Counted from the first letter of the stretch, positions 35,276 through 45,030 are shown. The stretch is 64,000 nt of DNA from Exiguobacterium qingdaonense (GCF_018617855.1 NZ_JACSKY010000002.1:225830-289829); one strand, 5' to 3'. Translations and numbers: made by a program. The notes: generated by a model not told the origin, from the letters alone.

Positions 35276-35409
35276 GCAATCTCCTCCTTTACCATACATT
35301 ATTTTAACAGAAATCGATTCGTTCCACACTGACTATTTTTGGGCGGCTTGCGAATCAAGTCAGGATTCAGTAGCATGAGATAGAGAAGAGAGATGATGGG
35401 GGGAAACGC

Positions 35410-37047
35410 ATGAATAAACGATTGATGATTGTCGGGGCCGGAAAAGGGGGAACCGAGGTCTTAAATATGTTGATGGACTCACCGCTCGCGACCATTGTTG
35501 CCGTCGTGGATTCGGATCCATCGACCGAAGGCATCGCGCTTGCCAAAAGTTATGGCATTGCAGTGACCGAGGACTGGATACGCTACGCTGATGCGAAACT
35601 GGACTTTGTCATCGAAACGACCGGGAGTCACGAGACGTTTGATCAATTGAAAGATCATTTTGTCGATGCCGTCGTATTACCTGGGGAATTTATTCGAATC
35701 GTCGTCGAACGCTTGAAGCAGAATGAGCAAATGCTCGAGGCGATTATCGAATGTACGAGTGAGGCAATCTCGGTCGCCGATCATCATGGAAACACAATTA
35801 TGATCAACCCGTCCTATACGAGGTTGACTGGATTCAAAAAAGAGGATGTGGTCGATAAGCCGGCAACGGCGGACATCGGGATGCAGGAGAGTGTACATTT
35901 AAAAGTATTATCGACAGGTCAGGGCGTCCGAGATATCCGAATGCAAATCGGGGCGACCCGACGTGACATTCTTGTGAATGCCGAACCGATTATCGTCGAC
36001 GGCAAGTTGCGTGGTTCTGTCGGAGTCATCCGTGACGTCTCGCAAATCCGAGCCCTTCGTGATGAATTGCAGGAGGCGAAAACCCGTATCCGCAACCTCG
36101 AGGCGAAATACCAATTCGCCGATATCATCGCAACGAGTGACGCGATGCGATTCGTCATCGAACAAGCAAAACTCGCTGCCGTGACCCCGGTGACGGTATT
36201 GATTCGTGGAGAATCGGGAACAGGAAAAGAACTGTTCGCGCATGCCATTCATGGGGAGTCCCAACGGAAATATAAAAAATTTATCCGCGTGAACTGTGCG
36301 GCCATTTCGCCAACACTTCTCGAGAGTGAGCTCTTCGGCTACGAGGATGGCGCGTTCAGTGGAGCCAAACGAGGCGGCAAGACCGGATATTTCGAGGAGG
36401 CGGACGGTGGTTCGCTCTTTTTGGACGAAATCGGCGAACTGCCGCTTGATGTTCAAGTAAAGCTATTACGTGTCCTCCAAGAAAATGAAATTGTGCGGGT
36501 AGGTGGGACGACAGCGATTCCAATCGACGTCCGGATCATTGCCGCGACGAATGCCGACCTCGAACAAAAAGTGACGGAAGGATCGTTCCGTGAGGACTTA
36601 TATTATCGAATTAATCGAATGCCCATCCACATCCCACCACTTCGAGAACGCTTAAATGAACTCGAAGCGCTCTGTGAACGTATCATTCGGAAATTGAATC
36701 AAGAATACGGGCGTAGTGTTCAGGGGGTGGACGAAGATGCGTTGAATCTATTGAAGAGTCAGCACTGGAAAGGGAACGTCCGAGAACTTGAGAACGTGAT
36801 TGGGCGGGCGATGATCTATATGGCGAATACGGAACAACGGATTGGCCCGCACCATCTACAGTTGTCCAACCGTTCCACGAGCCAAAAAGTAGTCGAGTCC
36901 GGAACGCTTCATGAGGCCGTGGCGAAATACGAGCGCGACTTGATTGAACGGACGATTGAAGACGCTGGGGGAAACAAATCAGAGGCCGCGCGACAGTTAA
37001 AGATCTCAATTCGAACGTTATATAATAAATTAAACTATACGCAATAA
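35410..37047 (+). CDS. bkdR: sigma-54-dependent activator BkdR
   Basis: Enhancer-binding activator expected to switch on the bkd operon with RpoN/SigL. The 545-residue protein has an N-terminal Rossmann-like domain opening MIVGAGKGGTEVL, a PAS domain (about 105-220), a AAA+ domain with Walker A GESGTGKE, GAFSGA loop in place of GAFTGA, Walker B LFLDEIGELP, and a C-terminal Fis-type helix-turn-helix (NKSEAARQLKISIRTLYNKL). It is shorter than B. subtilis BkdR (about 690). It ends 121 bases before ptb and likely binds there. Confidence 0.9.
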   Translation: MNKRLMIVGAGKGGTEVLNMLMDSPLATIVAVVDSDPSTEGIALAKSYGIAVTEDWIRYADAKLDFVIETTGSHETFDQLKDHFVDAVVLPGEFIRIVVERLKQNEQMLEAIIECTSEAISVADHHGNTIMINPSYTRLTGFKKEDVVDKPATADIGMQESVHLKVLSTGQGVRDIRMQIGATRRDILVNAEPIIVDGKLRGSVGVIRDVSQIRALRDELQEAKTRIRNLEAKYQFADIIATSDAMRFVIEQAKLAAVTPVTVLIRGESGTGKELFAHAIHGESQRKYKKFIRVNCAAISPTLLESELFGYEDGAFSGAKRGGKTGYFEEADGGSLFLDEIGELPLDVQVKLLRVLQENEIVRVGGTTAIPIDVRIIAATNADLEQKVTEGSFREDLYYRINRMPIHIPPLRERLNELEALCERIIRKLNQEYGRSVQGVDEDALNLLKSQHWKGNVRELENVIGRAMIYMANTEQRIGPHHLQLSNRSTSQKVVESGTLHEAVAKYERDLIERTIEDAGGNKSEAARQLKISIRTLYNKLNYTQ

Positions 37048-37082
37048 TTTGCAGGCAATTTATTGCGCACCAAGTAAAAAAA

Positions 37083-37098
37083 TGCACGGTTATTTGCA
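37083..37098 (+). promoter_or_regulatory. imperfect sigma-54 (-24/-12) element before ptb
   Basis: TGCACGGTTATTTGCA resembles TGGCACG-N4-TTGCA but has one base less in the -24 GG and one more in the spacer. The adjacent activator gene argues for a sigma-54 promoter here; the spacing is against it. Confidence 0.4.
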
Positions 37099-37100
37099 TT

Positions 37101-37114
37101 ATAAAGCGCTTACA
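37101..37114. promoter_or_regulatory. cre-like site before ptb
   Basis: ATAAAGCGCTTACA agrees with the CcpA cre consensus in its core and right half and differs at the first two bases. Confidence 0.4.
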
Positions 37115-37168
37115 ATTTAGGAAACAAACTTGCTTATGGTATAGTGAAGAGAGCAAGGGGGGACAAAA

Positions 37169-38065
37169 ATGAATTTTGAACGGATGCTGACGAACGCGAA
37201 ACAGCTTAAAGGCTGTACGGTATCCATTGCGGGGGCCGCTGATGAAGAAGTGATCCGAGCCGTGAAACTTGCTACTGATCATGGATTGTCGCGCTTCATT
37301 TTGTTTGGTGAGGCCCGAGAGATTCGGAAGTTATGTGAGCAGTATGAAATCGATGAATCAGCTGTCGACATTTTGCATGCAAAAGGAGACGCGGAGATTG
37401 CAAGACGTGCCACACTCGCCGTGAAAAATAAAGAAGCGGATGTGCTCATGAAGGGGATGGTGTCGACATCGACATTCATGAAAGCCGTCCTCAACCGTGA
37501 AGCCGGTCTCCGTACGAAACGAACACTTAGCCATGTCGCTTTATTCCAGATTCCAAATCGGGAGAAACTGATCGGTGTGACGGATGCTGCGATCCACATC
37601 GCACCAACGCTCGATGAAAAAGTTGAGATCATTCATAATGCGGTGGAGGCGATGCATGACATTGGTTACGCCTCCCCGAAAGTCGCGGCAATCGGAGCGG
37701 TCGAGGTTGTCAATCCACAGATGAATGCGACGCTCGATGCTGCACTACTTAGTCAAATGAACCGTCGAGGACAGATCAAAGGCTGTGTCGTGGACGGACC
37801 GCTCGCACTCGATAACGCCGTCGATATGGTCGCTGCGAAACAAAAAGGAATCAATAGTGAAGTGGCCGGACAAGCCGACTTATTAGTCGTGCCATACATA
37901 GAGGTCGGGAACGTCCTTTATAAGTCAATCATGTATTTCGCAGAGGCGAGCGTAGCGGCGATTGTCGTCGGCGCATCTGCCCCTGTCGTATTGACGAGTC
38001 GTGCCGATACTGCCGAAGCGAAGCTATACTCGCTCGCATTTGCTTTGTTACATGCCAAAAATTAA
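37169..38065 (+). CDS. ptb: phosphate butyryltransferase / branched acyl-CoA phosphotransferase
   Basis: Converts branched acyl-CoA or butyryl-CoA to acyl phosphate. The 298-residue protein belongs to the PTA_PTB family: MKGMVSTSTFMKAVLN, LSHVALFQIP, VTDAAIHIAP and VDGPLALDNAV are visible landmarks. With buk two genes on, it can convert branched acyl-CoA to free acid with ATP gain. It is the first gene of the operon behind bkdR. Confidence 0.93.
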   Translation: MNFERMLTNAKQLKGCTVSIAGAADEEVIRAVKLATDHGLSRFILFGEAREIRKLCEQYEIDESAVDILHAKGDAEIARRATLAVKNKEADVLMKGMVSTSTFMKAVLNREAGLRTKRTLSHVALFQIPNREKLIGVTDAAIHIAPTLDEKVEIIHNAVEAMHDIGYASPKVAAIGAVEVVNPQMNATLDAALLSQMNRRGQIKGCVVDGPLALDNAVDMVAAKQKGINSEVAGQADLLVVPYIEVGNVLYKSIMYFAEASVAAIVVGASAPVVLTSRADTAEAKLYSLAFALLHAKN

Positions 38066-38089
38066 CCGTATTTACAGGAGGAATTGATC

Positions 38090-39211
38090 ATGATGGAAAC
38101 AAACACAGAACCACGCTTCCGTATTTTTGATGTCTTACATTCTGAGGACTACGAGCAGATCGTGTTTTGTCAAGACCAGGCGTCAGGGCTAAAAGCGATC
38201 ATTGCCATTCACGACACGACACTCGGACCAGCACTCGGTGGACTACGGATGTGGAACTATGAATCAGAACAGGAAGCGCTTACAGATGTATTGCGCCTCG
38301 CGAAAGGGATGACATATAAGAATGCCGCTGCCGGTCTCAATCTCGGTGGAGGTAAGGCAGTCATCATCGGAAATGCGAAAACGGACAAGTCAGAAGCGCT
38401 CTTCCGTGCGTTCGGACGATACGTTCAGTCACTCAGTGGGCGTTACATCACAGCTGAAGATGTCAACACGACGGTCTCAGATATGGACTTCATTCATATG
38501 GAGACAGATTACGTAACAGGAGTCAGCCCAGCGTTCGGTTCGAGCGGTAACCCTTCACCAGTGACTGCTTACGGCGTCTATCGTGGAATGAAGGCAGCGG
38601 CGAAATGGAAGTTCGGGACAGATTCGCTCGCTGGAAAGACGGTTGCTGTACAAGGTGTCGGGAACGTCGCTTACAACTTGTGCCGCCACCTCCACGAAGA
38701 AGGTGCACATTTGATTGTGACGGATATTAACGAGGAAGCACTCAAGCGTGCAGAAGCGGACTTTGGTGCGACTGTCGTCAAACCGGATGAGATTTACGCG
38801 GTCGAATGTGACATTTTCGCCCCGTGTGCACTCGGTGCGGTCATCAACGACCAAACGATTCCACAATTGAAAGCTCAAATCGTCGCAGGTGCTGCGAACA
38901 ATCAGTTGGCGGAAGACCGTCACGGCGATGTGCTTGACGAGAACGGTATTCTCTATGCACCTGACTTTGTCATCAACGCAGGTGGTGTCATCAACGTCGC
39001 GGACGAACTCGAAGGGTACAACCGTGAACGGGCGATGAAGAAAGTCGAACTCATCTATGACAACATGATGCGCGTCTTTGAAATCGCAGAACGTGACGGT
39101 GTACCGACACACGTGGCGGCCGATAAGATGGCGGAGGAGCGCATTCATATGATGTCCCGTTCGCGCAGTCAGTTCCTTAAAGTCGAAAAAAGTCTTCTAG
39201 GGAGACGCTGA
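38090..39211 (+). CDS. bcd: leucine (branched-chain amino acid) dehydrogenase
   Basis: NAD-dependent oxidative deamination of leucine, isoleucine and valine to the 2-keto acids used by the Bkd complex. The 373-residue protein has [10 protein letters not shown], the catalytic Lys in [24 protein letters not shown] and the Rossmann segment [16 protein letters not shown] at 38090 follows CAGGAGGAA. buk starts one base after the stop. Confidence 0.95.
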   Translation: MMETNTEPRFRIFDVLHSEDYEQIVFCQDQASGLKAIIAIHDTTLGPALGGLRMWNYESEQEALTDVLRLAKGMTYKNAAAGLNLGGGKAVIIGNAKTDKSEALFRAFGRYVQSLSGRYITAEDVNTTVSDMDFIHMETDYVTGVSPAFGSSGNPSPVTAYGVYRGMKAAAKWKFGTDSLAGKTVAVQGVGNVAYNLCRHLHEEGAHLIVTDINEEALKRAEADFGATVVKPDEIYAVECDIFAPCALGAVINDQTIPQLKAQIVAGAANNQLAEDRHGDVLDENGILYAPDFVINAGGVINVADELEGYNRERAMKKVELIYDNMMRVFEIAERDGVPTHVAADKMAEERIHMMSRSRSQFLKVEKSLLGRR

Positions 39212-39212
39212 C

Positions 39213-40304
39213 ATGACGAAACGGCTAATTCTTGCGATCAATCCAGGGTCGACTTCCACAAAGGTTGGATTGTTTGACGGGAAGAAAGAAGTGATGACCC
39301 GAACGGTGCGTCATGCAATTGACGTGACCGGACTCACGCTTCCGGAACAGTTGCCTCATCGTGAGCAGGAAGTACGTGCCTTATTAGAAGAGACGGACAT
39401 TGCGGTCAACGACTTGACCGCGATTGTCGGTCGCGGTGGATTGCTCGCGCCGATGACGTCAGGGACATACACCGTCAATGAACTCATGCGTGAGGATTTG
39501 ACGAGCGGACGTTTCGGGATGCATGCATCGAACCTCGGTGGATTGATTGCTTCGAAAATCGGAGGGGCAGAAGGTGTCCCAAGTTTCATCGTCGATCCGG
39601 TCGTCGTCGATGAGATGGACGATTTGGCCCGCAAGACCGGCATGCCTGAAATCGAACGTCGCAGCATCTTCCATGCCCTCAACCAAAAGGCAGTTGCGAA
39701 GCGATTCGCATCTGAAAATGGAAGCGATTACAATGAGCTGAATCTCATTGTCGCGCATCTCGGTGGCGGAATCACGGTCGGCGCCCACGCATGCGGTCGG
39801 GTCATCGATGTGAACAACGGGCTCGACGGGGACGGTCCGCTTGCTCCAGAGCGCGCCGGCTCAATTCCTGTTGGACAGGTAGTGGAACTATGTTATAGTA
39901 CCAGGTATAAAGAATCGGAAATGAAGAAGAAAATTGTCGGTCAGGGCGGTCTATTCGCACACCTTGGCACATTCGACGCAATTGAGATTGAGCAACGGAT
40001 GACGTCTGGAGACGATGAAGCAAAGCTCCTATATGAGACGATGGCGTTTCGTGTCGCCCAAGAAATCTCTAAACATGGTGCGACGCTCAAGGGACAAGTG
40101 GATGCCATCTTGTTGACAGGTGGAATCGCCTATTCTGAATGGCTGACAGACAAAATAAAAGAGCGTGTCACTTATCTCGCGCCGGTACACGTCTATCCGG
40201 GTGAAGATGAACTGAAAGCGTTGGCTGAAGGTGCGCTTCGCGTCATCGAGAAAGAAGAGACCGCACGAGTTTATGAGGGGGATACACATGGCACGAGAAT
40301 TTGA
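39213..40304 (+). CDS. buk: butyrate / branched-chain fatty acid kinase
   Basis: Acetokinase-family enzyme that makes ATP from acyl phosphate. The 363-residue protein starts LAINPGSTSTKVGLFD, has GRGGLLAPMTSGTY, FHALNQKAVAKRFA and the phosphate/adenosine motifs AHLGGGITVGAH and TGGIAYSEWL. It ends 17 bases into lpdV, which lies in another frame. Within it, at 39896-39911, is a 16-base exact copy of the accBC FapR-like box. Confidence 0.94.
   Translation: MTKRLILAINPGSTSTKVGLFDGKKEVMTRTVRHAIDVTGLTLPEQLPHREQEVRALLEETDIAVNDLTAIVGRGGLLAPMTSGTYTVNELMREDLTSGRFGMHASNLGGLIASKIGGAEGVPSFIVDPVVVDEMDDLARKTGMPEIERRSIFHALNQKAVAKRFASENGSDYNELNLIVAHLGGGITVGAHACGRVIDVNNGLDGDGPLAPERAGSIPVGQVVELCYSTRYKESEMKKKIVGQGGLFAHLGTFDAIEIEQRMTSGDDEAKLLYETMAFRVAQEISKHGATLKGQVDAILLTGGIAYSEWLTDKIKERVTYLAPVHVYPGEDELKALAEGALRVIEKEETARVYEGDTHGTRI
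39896..39911. promoter_or_regulatory. FapR-like sequence inside buk
   Basis: TAGTACCAGGTATAAA is identical over 16 bases to 22855-22870 upstream of accB. It encodes a Ser-Thr-Arg-Tyr-Lys stretch, so it may be coincidence; if bound, FapR could act as a roadblock before lpdV-bkdAA-bkdAB-bkdB. Confidence 0.35.
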
Positions 40305-41697
40305 TGTTGTCGTCATCGGTGGAGGACCAGGAGGTTATGTGGCCGCAATTAAAGCGGCGCAGGCCGGCAAGTCTGTCGCAATCGTCGAGGCAAAAAAATT
40401 AGGCGGCACCTGCTTACATAGAGGGTGCATTCCGACAAAGGCACTGTTAAAGGCGGCACATGTCTATCAAACGGCGAAACACGGTGCGACGTATGGTGTG
40501 GAAACAGGGGATGTGACGTTCAACATGGAACGCGCGCAAACGTATAAGCGCGACCTCGTCGCCGGCCTTGAAAAGGGAATCGAGCACTTGATGAAGCAAG
40601 GAAAGATAGAAGTGTTTCGTGGGAAGGCCTCAATCCTCGGACCAAGTATCTTCTCGCCACAACCGGGGACCGTATCGGTTGAAGATGAAAGCGGTGAGTC
40701 GGAGCTCATTTTACCGAACCAATTGATTATCGCGACGGGATCGATCCCACGCGAACTTCCTGGGTTACCGTTCGATCACGAGCGAATCTTGAACTCGGAC
40801 GACCTCCTCAACTTCGAGACACTTCCGGAATCGATTGCGATTGTCGGCGGTGGTGTCATCGGAGTCGAATGGGCATCAATGCTCGTCGATTTGGATGTGG
40901 ACGTGACCTTGATTGAAGTAGGAGATCGTCTACTCCCGCTCGAGGACAAGGCGGTCTCTCGTGAAGTGGAGCGGCTACTGAAGAAGCGTGGCGTCCGGGT
41001 GAAGAAAAGCGTGACGGTCGATTCGGAGCGGACATCGATTCATGAAGATGCGGTGGAACTCGCCGTTGGGGAAGAGATGTTGAAAGTAGACTGCGTCCTC
41101 GTCTCGGTTGGTCGGGTCGCGAATACAGAAGACCTGGGGCTTCAAAATACGTCAATCGTCGTAGAGAACGGCGTGATTCAGGTCGATAGCCAATATCGGA
41201 CGAAGGAACGTCACATCTTTGCAATCGGTGACTGTATCGGGAAGTTACAACTCGCCCATGTCGCGTCTGCGGAAGGGGTAAAAGCAGTCGAGACGATTCT
41301 TGGACTTGAACCGACGCCTCTTGATTACATGCTCATCCCACGTTGCGTATACAGTGTCCCTGAAGTCGCCTCGGTCGGTTTGACAGAAGAAGCGGCAAAA
41401 GAAGCAGGTCATGACGTCAAGACAGGGACGTATCGCTTCAACGGTCTCGGGAAAGCTCGGATTGAGGGGCAAGCAGATGGATTCGTCAAACTCGTATCCG
41501 ATCAAGAGACAGATGACCTGCTCGGTGTCCACATCGTCGGACCGAAAGCGACTGAACTCATCACAGAAGGCGGGCTCGCGCTCGTCTTGAACGCGACGGC
41601 TTGGGAGATGGGGCAACTCGTTCACCCCCACCCTGCACTAAGTGAGGCTTTCCAAGAGGCGGCGCTCGCCGTAGACGGATTACCGATTCACGCCTAA
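40288..41697 (+). CDS. lpdV: dihydrolipoamide dehydrogenase (E3) of the Bkd complex
   Basis: FAD flavoprotein that reoxidises lipoyl groups with NAD+. The 469-residue protein has FAD-binding VVVIGGGPGGYVAA, the redox disulfide GGTCLHRGCIPTK, the NAD motif IAIVGGGVIGVEWAS, FAIGDC, and the catalytic HPHPALSEA with His-Glu. ATG at 40288 follows GAGGGGGAT and overlaps buk by 17 bases. It could also serve the glycine cleavage system. Confidence 0.95.
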   Translation: MAREFDVVVIGGGPGGYVAAIKAAQAGKSVAIVEAKKLGGTCLHRGCIPTKALLKAAHVYQTAKHGATYGVETGDVTFNMERAQTYKRDLVAGLEKGIEHLMKQGKIEVFRGKASILGPSIFSPQPGTVSVEDESGESELILPNQLIIATGSIPRELPGLPFDHERILNSDDLLNFETLPESIAIVGGGVIGVEWASMLVDLDVDVTLIEVGDRLLPLEDKAVSREVERLLKKRGVRVKKSVTVDSERTSIHEDAVELAVGEEMLKVDCVLVSVGRVANTEDLGLQNTSIVVENGVIQVDSQYRTKERHIFAIGDCIGKLQLAHVASAEGVKAVETILGLEPTPLDYMLIPRCVYSVPEVASVGLTEEAAKEAGHDVKTGTYRFNGLGKARIEGQADGFVKLVSDQETDDLLGVHIVGPKATELITEGGLALVLNATAWEMGQLVHPHPALSEAFQEAALAVDGLPIHA

Positions 41698-41709
41698 GGA
41701 GGAACAAGG

Positions 41710-42717
41710 ATGGAACAGATGACTGTAAACTCATATGAAGAGCTCGGCTTAACAAAACAAGATTTATTGGCGATGTACGAAACGATGGTCCGTGCCCGAA
41801 AAATCGATGAACGGATGTGGAAACTAAACCGCGCCGGGAAAATCCCGTTCGTCGTCTCATGTCAAGGACAAGAAGCGGCCCAGGTCGGTGCGGCATTCGC
41901 GCTCGAGAAAGGGATCGACTACGTCCTCCCTTACTATCGTGACGTGGCGGTCGTCCTTCACTTCGGTCAAACTTCAAGAGACTTGATGCTGTCGGCGTTC
42001 GCGAAAGCGGAAGACCCGAACTCGGGTGGTCGTCAAATGCCTGGACACTTCGGCTCGAAAGAGCATCGCATCGTAACGGGTTCATCACCGGTTACGACAC
42101 AAGTCCCTCATGCAGTCGGGATCGCACTCGCGGCGAAGATGAAAAAAGAAGAGCTCGTCACGTTCGTTTCGTTCGGCGAAGGGTCTTCTAACCAAGGAGA
42201 CTTCCACGAAGGTGCGAACTTTGCAGGTGTCCACAAGCTTCCGGTCATCCTGTTCTGTGAGAACAACAAATATGCGATCTCGGTACCGCTCACGAAGCAG
42301 TTGGCATGTGAGCACGTATCAGACCGGGCGAAAGGTTATGGCATGCCAGGTGTGACGGTCGACGGGACCGATCCGATTGCTGTCTATGCAGTCGTGAAAG
42401 AGGCGCGTGAACGTGCGCTACGCGGAGAGGGACCGACACTCATCGAAGCAGAAGTGGAACGTCTCGTTCCTCACTCATCAGACGATGACGATAAGGCGTA
42501 CCGTTCGGCAGAAGAGTTGGCCGGATTAAAAGAGCGCGATGGGATTCAACTGTTCCGTCAACGCCTCATTAACGACGAGGTCGCTACGAGCGATGTGCTC
42601 TCAGAAATCGACGAGAAGATTGATGTAGAAGTGAACGAAGCGACGACGTATGCGGACAAGGCACCGTATGCCGCGCCTGAATCTGCTATGGATTACGTCT
42701 ACGAGGAGGAAAAATGA
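41710..42717 (+). CDS. bkdAA: branched-chain 2-keto acid dehydrogenase E1 alpha
   Basis: ThDP-dependent decarboxylase alpha chain, 335 residues. It has YETMVRARKIDERMW, VVSCQGQEAAQVG, RDVAVVLHFGQT, the ThDP motif GEGSSNQGDFHEGANFAGVHKL and a flexible phosphorylation-loop region near HSSDDDD. It begins 12 bases after lpdV behind AAGGAGGAA and overlaps the E1 beta gene by four bases. Confidence 0.95.
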   Translation: MEQMTVNSYEELGLTKQDLLAMYETMVRARKIDERMWKLNRAGKIPFVVSCQGQEAAQVGAAFALEKGIDYVLPYYRDVAVVLHFGQTSRDLMLSAFAKAEDPNSGGRQMPGHFGSKEHRIVTGSSPVTTQVPHAVGIALAAKMKKEELVTFVSFGEGSSNQGDFHEGANFAGVHKLPVILFCENNKYAISVPLTKQLACEHVSDRAKGYGMPGVTVDGTDPIAVYAVVKEARERALRGEGPTLIEAEVERLVPHSSDDDDKAYRSAEELAGLKERDGIQLFRQRLINDEVATSDVLSEIDEKIDVEVNEATTYADKAPYAAPESAMDYVYEEEK

Positions 42718-43694
42718 TGAAAACGTTTATCGAAGCGATCAATGAAGCGATTCATGAGGAAATGGAGCGCGACGAAAACGTCTTTGTCGTCGGAGAAGAC
42801 GTCGGCGTTCGCGGTGGGGTGTTTCGTGCCACACAAGGGTTGATTGAGAAGTACGGGGAAGATCGTGTCATCGATGCGCCGCTCGCTGAAAGCGCGATCG
42901 CGGGTGTCGGCGTCGGGGCAGCGATGTATGGGATGCGACCGATTGCAGAAATGCAGTTTGCCGACTTCATCATGCCAGCGGTCAATCAGATCGTATCAGA
43001 AGCGGCGAAAATTCGTTACCGTTCGAACAACGATTGGACATGCCCGATGGTCATCCGGGCGCCTTTCGGTGGCGGGATCCACGGCGCTCTCTATCATTCA
43101 CAATCGGTCGAGGCGATGTTCAGCTCGACACCAGGTCTAAAAGTCGTCATTCCATCAGACCCGGTCGATGCGAAAGGATTATTGAAAGAGGCGATTCGTT
43201 CAAACGACCCGGTCCTCTTCTTTGAACATAAGCGTGCCTATCGTCTTTTGAAGGCAGACTTGCCGACGGACGAATATACGGTCGAAATCGGTAAAGCGGC
43301 AGTCAAACGTGAAGGCGATGACATCACAATCATCACATACGGTCTCTGTGTACACATGGCACAAGAGGCTGCGAAGACCCTTGAAGAAGAAGGGATCAGC
43401 ACGCATATACTCGATCTTCGTACCGTTTACCCACTTGACCAAGAGTCAATCATCGAAAGCGTGAAGAAAACGGGGAAAGTGCTACTTGTGACAGAGGACA
43501 ATAAAGAAGGAAGCATCATCGGAGAAGTGGCGGCGATCATCGCAGAGAAAGCGCTCTTTGAACTCGATGCGCCGATTGAACGCCTAGCAGGTCCGGATGT
43601 TCCGGCCATGCCTTACGCACCACCGATGGAAAAATTCTTTATCGTATCCCCAGAAAAAATTGCCGAGCGGGCACGTCAGCTCGCCGCGTTTTAA
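42714..43694 (+). CDS. bkdAB: branched-chain 2-keto acid dehydrogenase E1 beta
   Basis: Beta chain of the E1 heterotetramer, 326 residues. Landmarks are FVVGEDVGVRGGVFRATQGL, APLAESAIAGVGVGAA, MPAVNQIVSEAAKIRY and HILDLRTVYPLD. The start overlaps the alpha gene stop (ATGATG), coupling subunit synthesis. Confidence 0.95.
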   Translation: MMKTFIEAINEAIHEEMERDENVFVVGEDVGVRGGVFRATQGLIEKYGEDRVIDAPLAESAIAGVGVGAAMYGMRPIAEMQFADFIMPAVNQIVSEAAKIRYRSNNDWTCPMVIRAPFGGGIHGALYHSQSVEAMFSSTPGLKVVIPSDPVDAKGLLKEAIRSNDPVLFFEHKRAYRLLKADLPTDEYTVEIGKAAVKREGDDITIITYGLCVHMAQEAAKTLEEEGISTHILDLRTVYPLDQESIIESVKKTGKVLLVTEDNKEGSIIGEVAAIIAEKALFELDAPIERLAGPDVPAMPYAPPMEKFFIVSPEKIAERARQLAAF

Positions 43695-43706
43695 GGAGGC
43701 GGCTCC

Positions 43707-45026
43707 ATGGAACAAACGATTAAAATGCCCCAACTCGGGGAGAGTGTGACAGAAGGAACGATCACGACCTATCTCGTCAAACCGGGCGACCGGGTGGAAG
43801 AGTATGAGCCACTCGCCGAGGTCATGACAGATAAGGTCACGGCCGAGATTCCAGCAACAAGTGCAGGAATCGTCAAAGAGTTCCTCATTCCAGAAGGGGA
43901 GACGGTCAGCGTCGGGACACCGGTATTGACGATGGAAGTCGAGAATGCAGAGGAAGCTGTGAATGAGACGAAAACAGAACCGGTCGCAGAAACGACCCCT
44001 GCAGAGCCCGTGGCGAAGCAAGCGGTCGCCACTGCACCGAAAAAACAGAGTGGAAACGGTCGATACTCTCCTGCCGTCATCCGACTCGCCAATGAGAACG
44101 ACATTGACTTGAATGACTTAAGTGGGAGCGGTCTAGGCGGTCGCATCACACGGAAAGATATTCTTCGTTACTTATCAGAAGGACGTCCGGCATCGACTTC
44201 TGAAAAGGCAACACAAGCACCTGTCCAAGAGACGATGGTACAAACGAAGATGGACGTCCCGACTGAAGCACCACATCCTGTCGTCGAGCCATCGCAACCG
44301 GTCGCATCGACATCTGTTCCTTCAGGTCGTTATGAATCGATTCCGACAGCCGGTGTACGTCAAGCGATTGCGAACAATATGGTCCGCTCAAAACAGGAGG
44401 CCCCGCACGCATGGCTCATGATTGAAGTGGACGTGACGAATCTCGTCGAGGCACGAGCAAAACTGAAAGACGAGTTTATGAAACGAGAAGGCGTCAAATT
44501 GACGTTCATGCCGTTCTTCATGAAAGCGGCGATCGAGGCATTGAAGAAGTATCCGATGATGAACTCGGAATGGGCAGGAGACCACATCAAAGTTCATCAA
44601 GACATCCATCTGTCAGTGGCTGTCGCGGCAAACGATGCCCTTTATGTACCGGTCATTCGCCAAGCGGACGAAAAGAACATCAAAGGACTCGCCGTGGCGC
44701 TTCAAGATGTGGCGTCACGTGCACGTGAGAACCGTTTGAAGGCAGAAGAGATGCGTGGCGGTACGTTCACCATCAACAACACGGGTGCGTTCGGTTCGAT
44801 TCAATCGGCACCGATCTTGAATTACCCACAAGCGGCCATTCTCTCGGTCGAGTCGATTGTGAAGCGTCCGGTCTGGATGAACGGGATGTTCGCGGCACGC
44901 GACATGGTCAACCTTTGCATGTCGGTCGACCATCGCGTCCTCGACGGTCTCGTCGCAGGACAGTTCTTGCAGGCGATCAAGCAGTCGCTCGAGTCGATTG
45001 ACCCAAACACGTATACCGTATATTGA
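43707..45026 (+). CDS. bkdB: branched-chain 2-keto acid dehydrogenase E2 (lipoyl acyltransferase)
   Basis: Core of the Bkd complex, moving the branched acyl group from lipoate to CoA. The 439-residue protein has one lipoyl domain (Lys43 in MTDKVTAEIP), an Ala/Pro/Thr-rich linker, an E3-binding domain (SPAVIRLANENDIDLNDLSGSG), a second linker and the catalytic domain with DHRVLDGLVAG. The complex feeds isobutyryl-, isovaleryl- and 2-methylbutyryl-CoA to branched fatty acid synthesis. A terminator closes the operon. Confidence 0.95.
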   Translation: MEQTIKMPQLGESVTEGTITTYLVKPGDRVEEYEPLAEVMTDKVTAEIPATSAGIVKEFLIPEGETVSVGTPVLTMEVENAEEAVNETKTEPVAETTPAEPVAKQAVATAPKKQSGNGRYSPAVIRLANENDIDLNDLSGSGLGGRITRKDILRYLSEGRPASTSEKATQAPVQETMVQTKMDVPTEAPHPVVEPSQPVASTSVPSGRYESIPTAGVRQAIANNMVRSKQEAPHAWLMIEVDVTNLVEARAKLKDEFMKREGVKLTFMPFFMKAAIEALKKYPMMNSEWAGDHIKVHQDIHLSVAVAANDALYVPVIRQADEKNIKGLAVALQDVASRARENRLKAEEMRGGTFTINNTGAFGSIQSAPILNYPQAAILSVESIVKRPVWMNGMFAARDMVNLCMSVDHRVLDGLVAGQFLQAIKQSLESIDPNTYTVY

Positions 45027-45030
45027 TTAC

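Noticed and set aside
37110..37125. CodY box before ptb
   Set aside because: The best window has about six mismatches to the 15-base consensus, too weak to list.
36683..37282. Minus-strand frame of 199 codons opposite bkdR end and ptb start
   Set aside because: Cys/His/Arg-rich translation without motif, spans two real genes and their promoter region.
38555..39148. Minus-strand frame of 197 codons opposite bcd
   Set aside because: Shadow of the leucine dehydrogenase gene.
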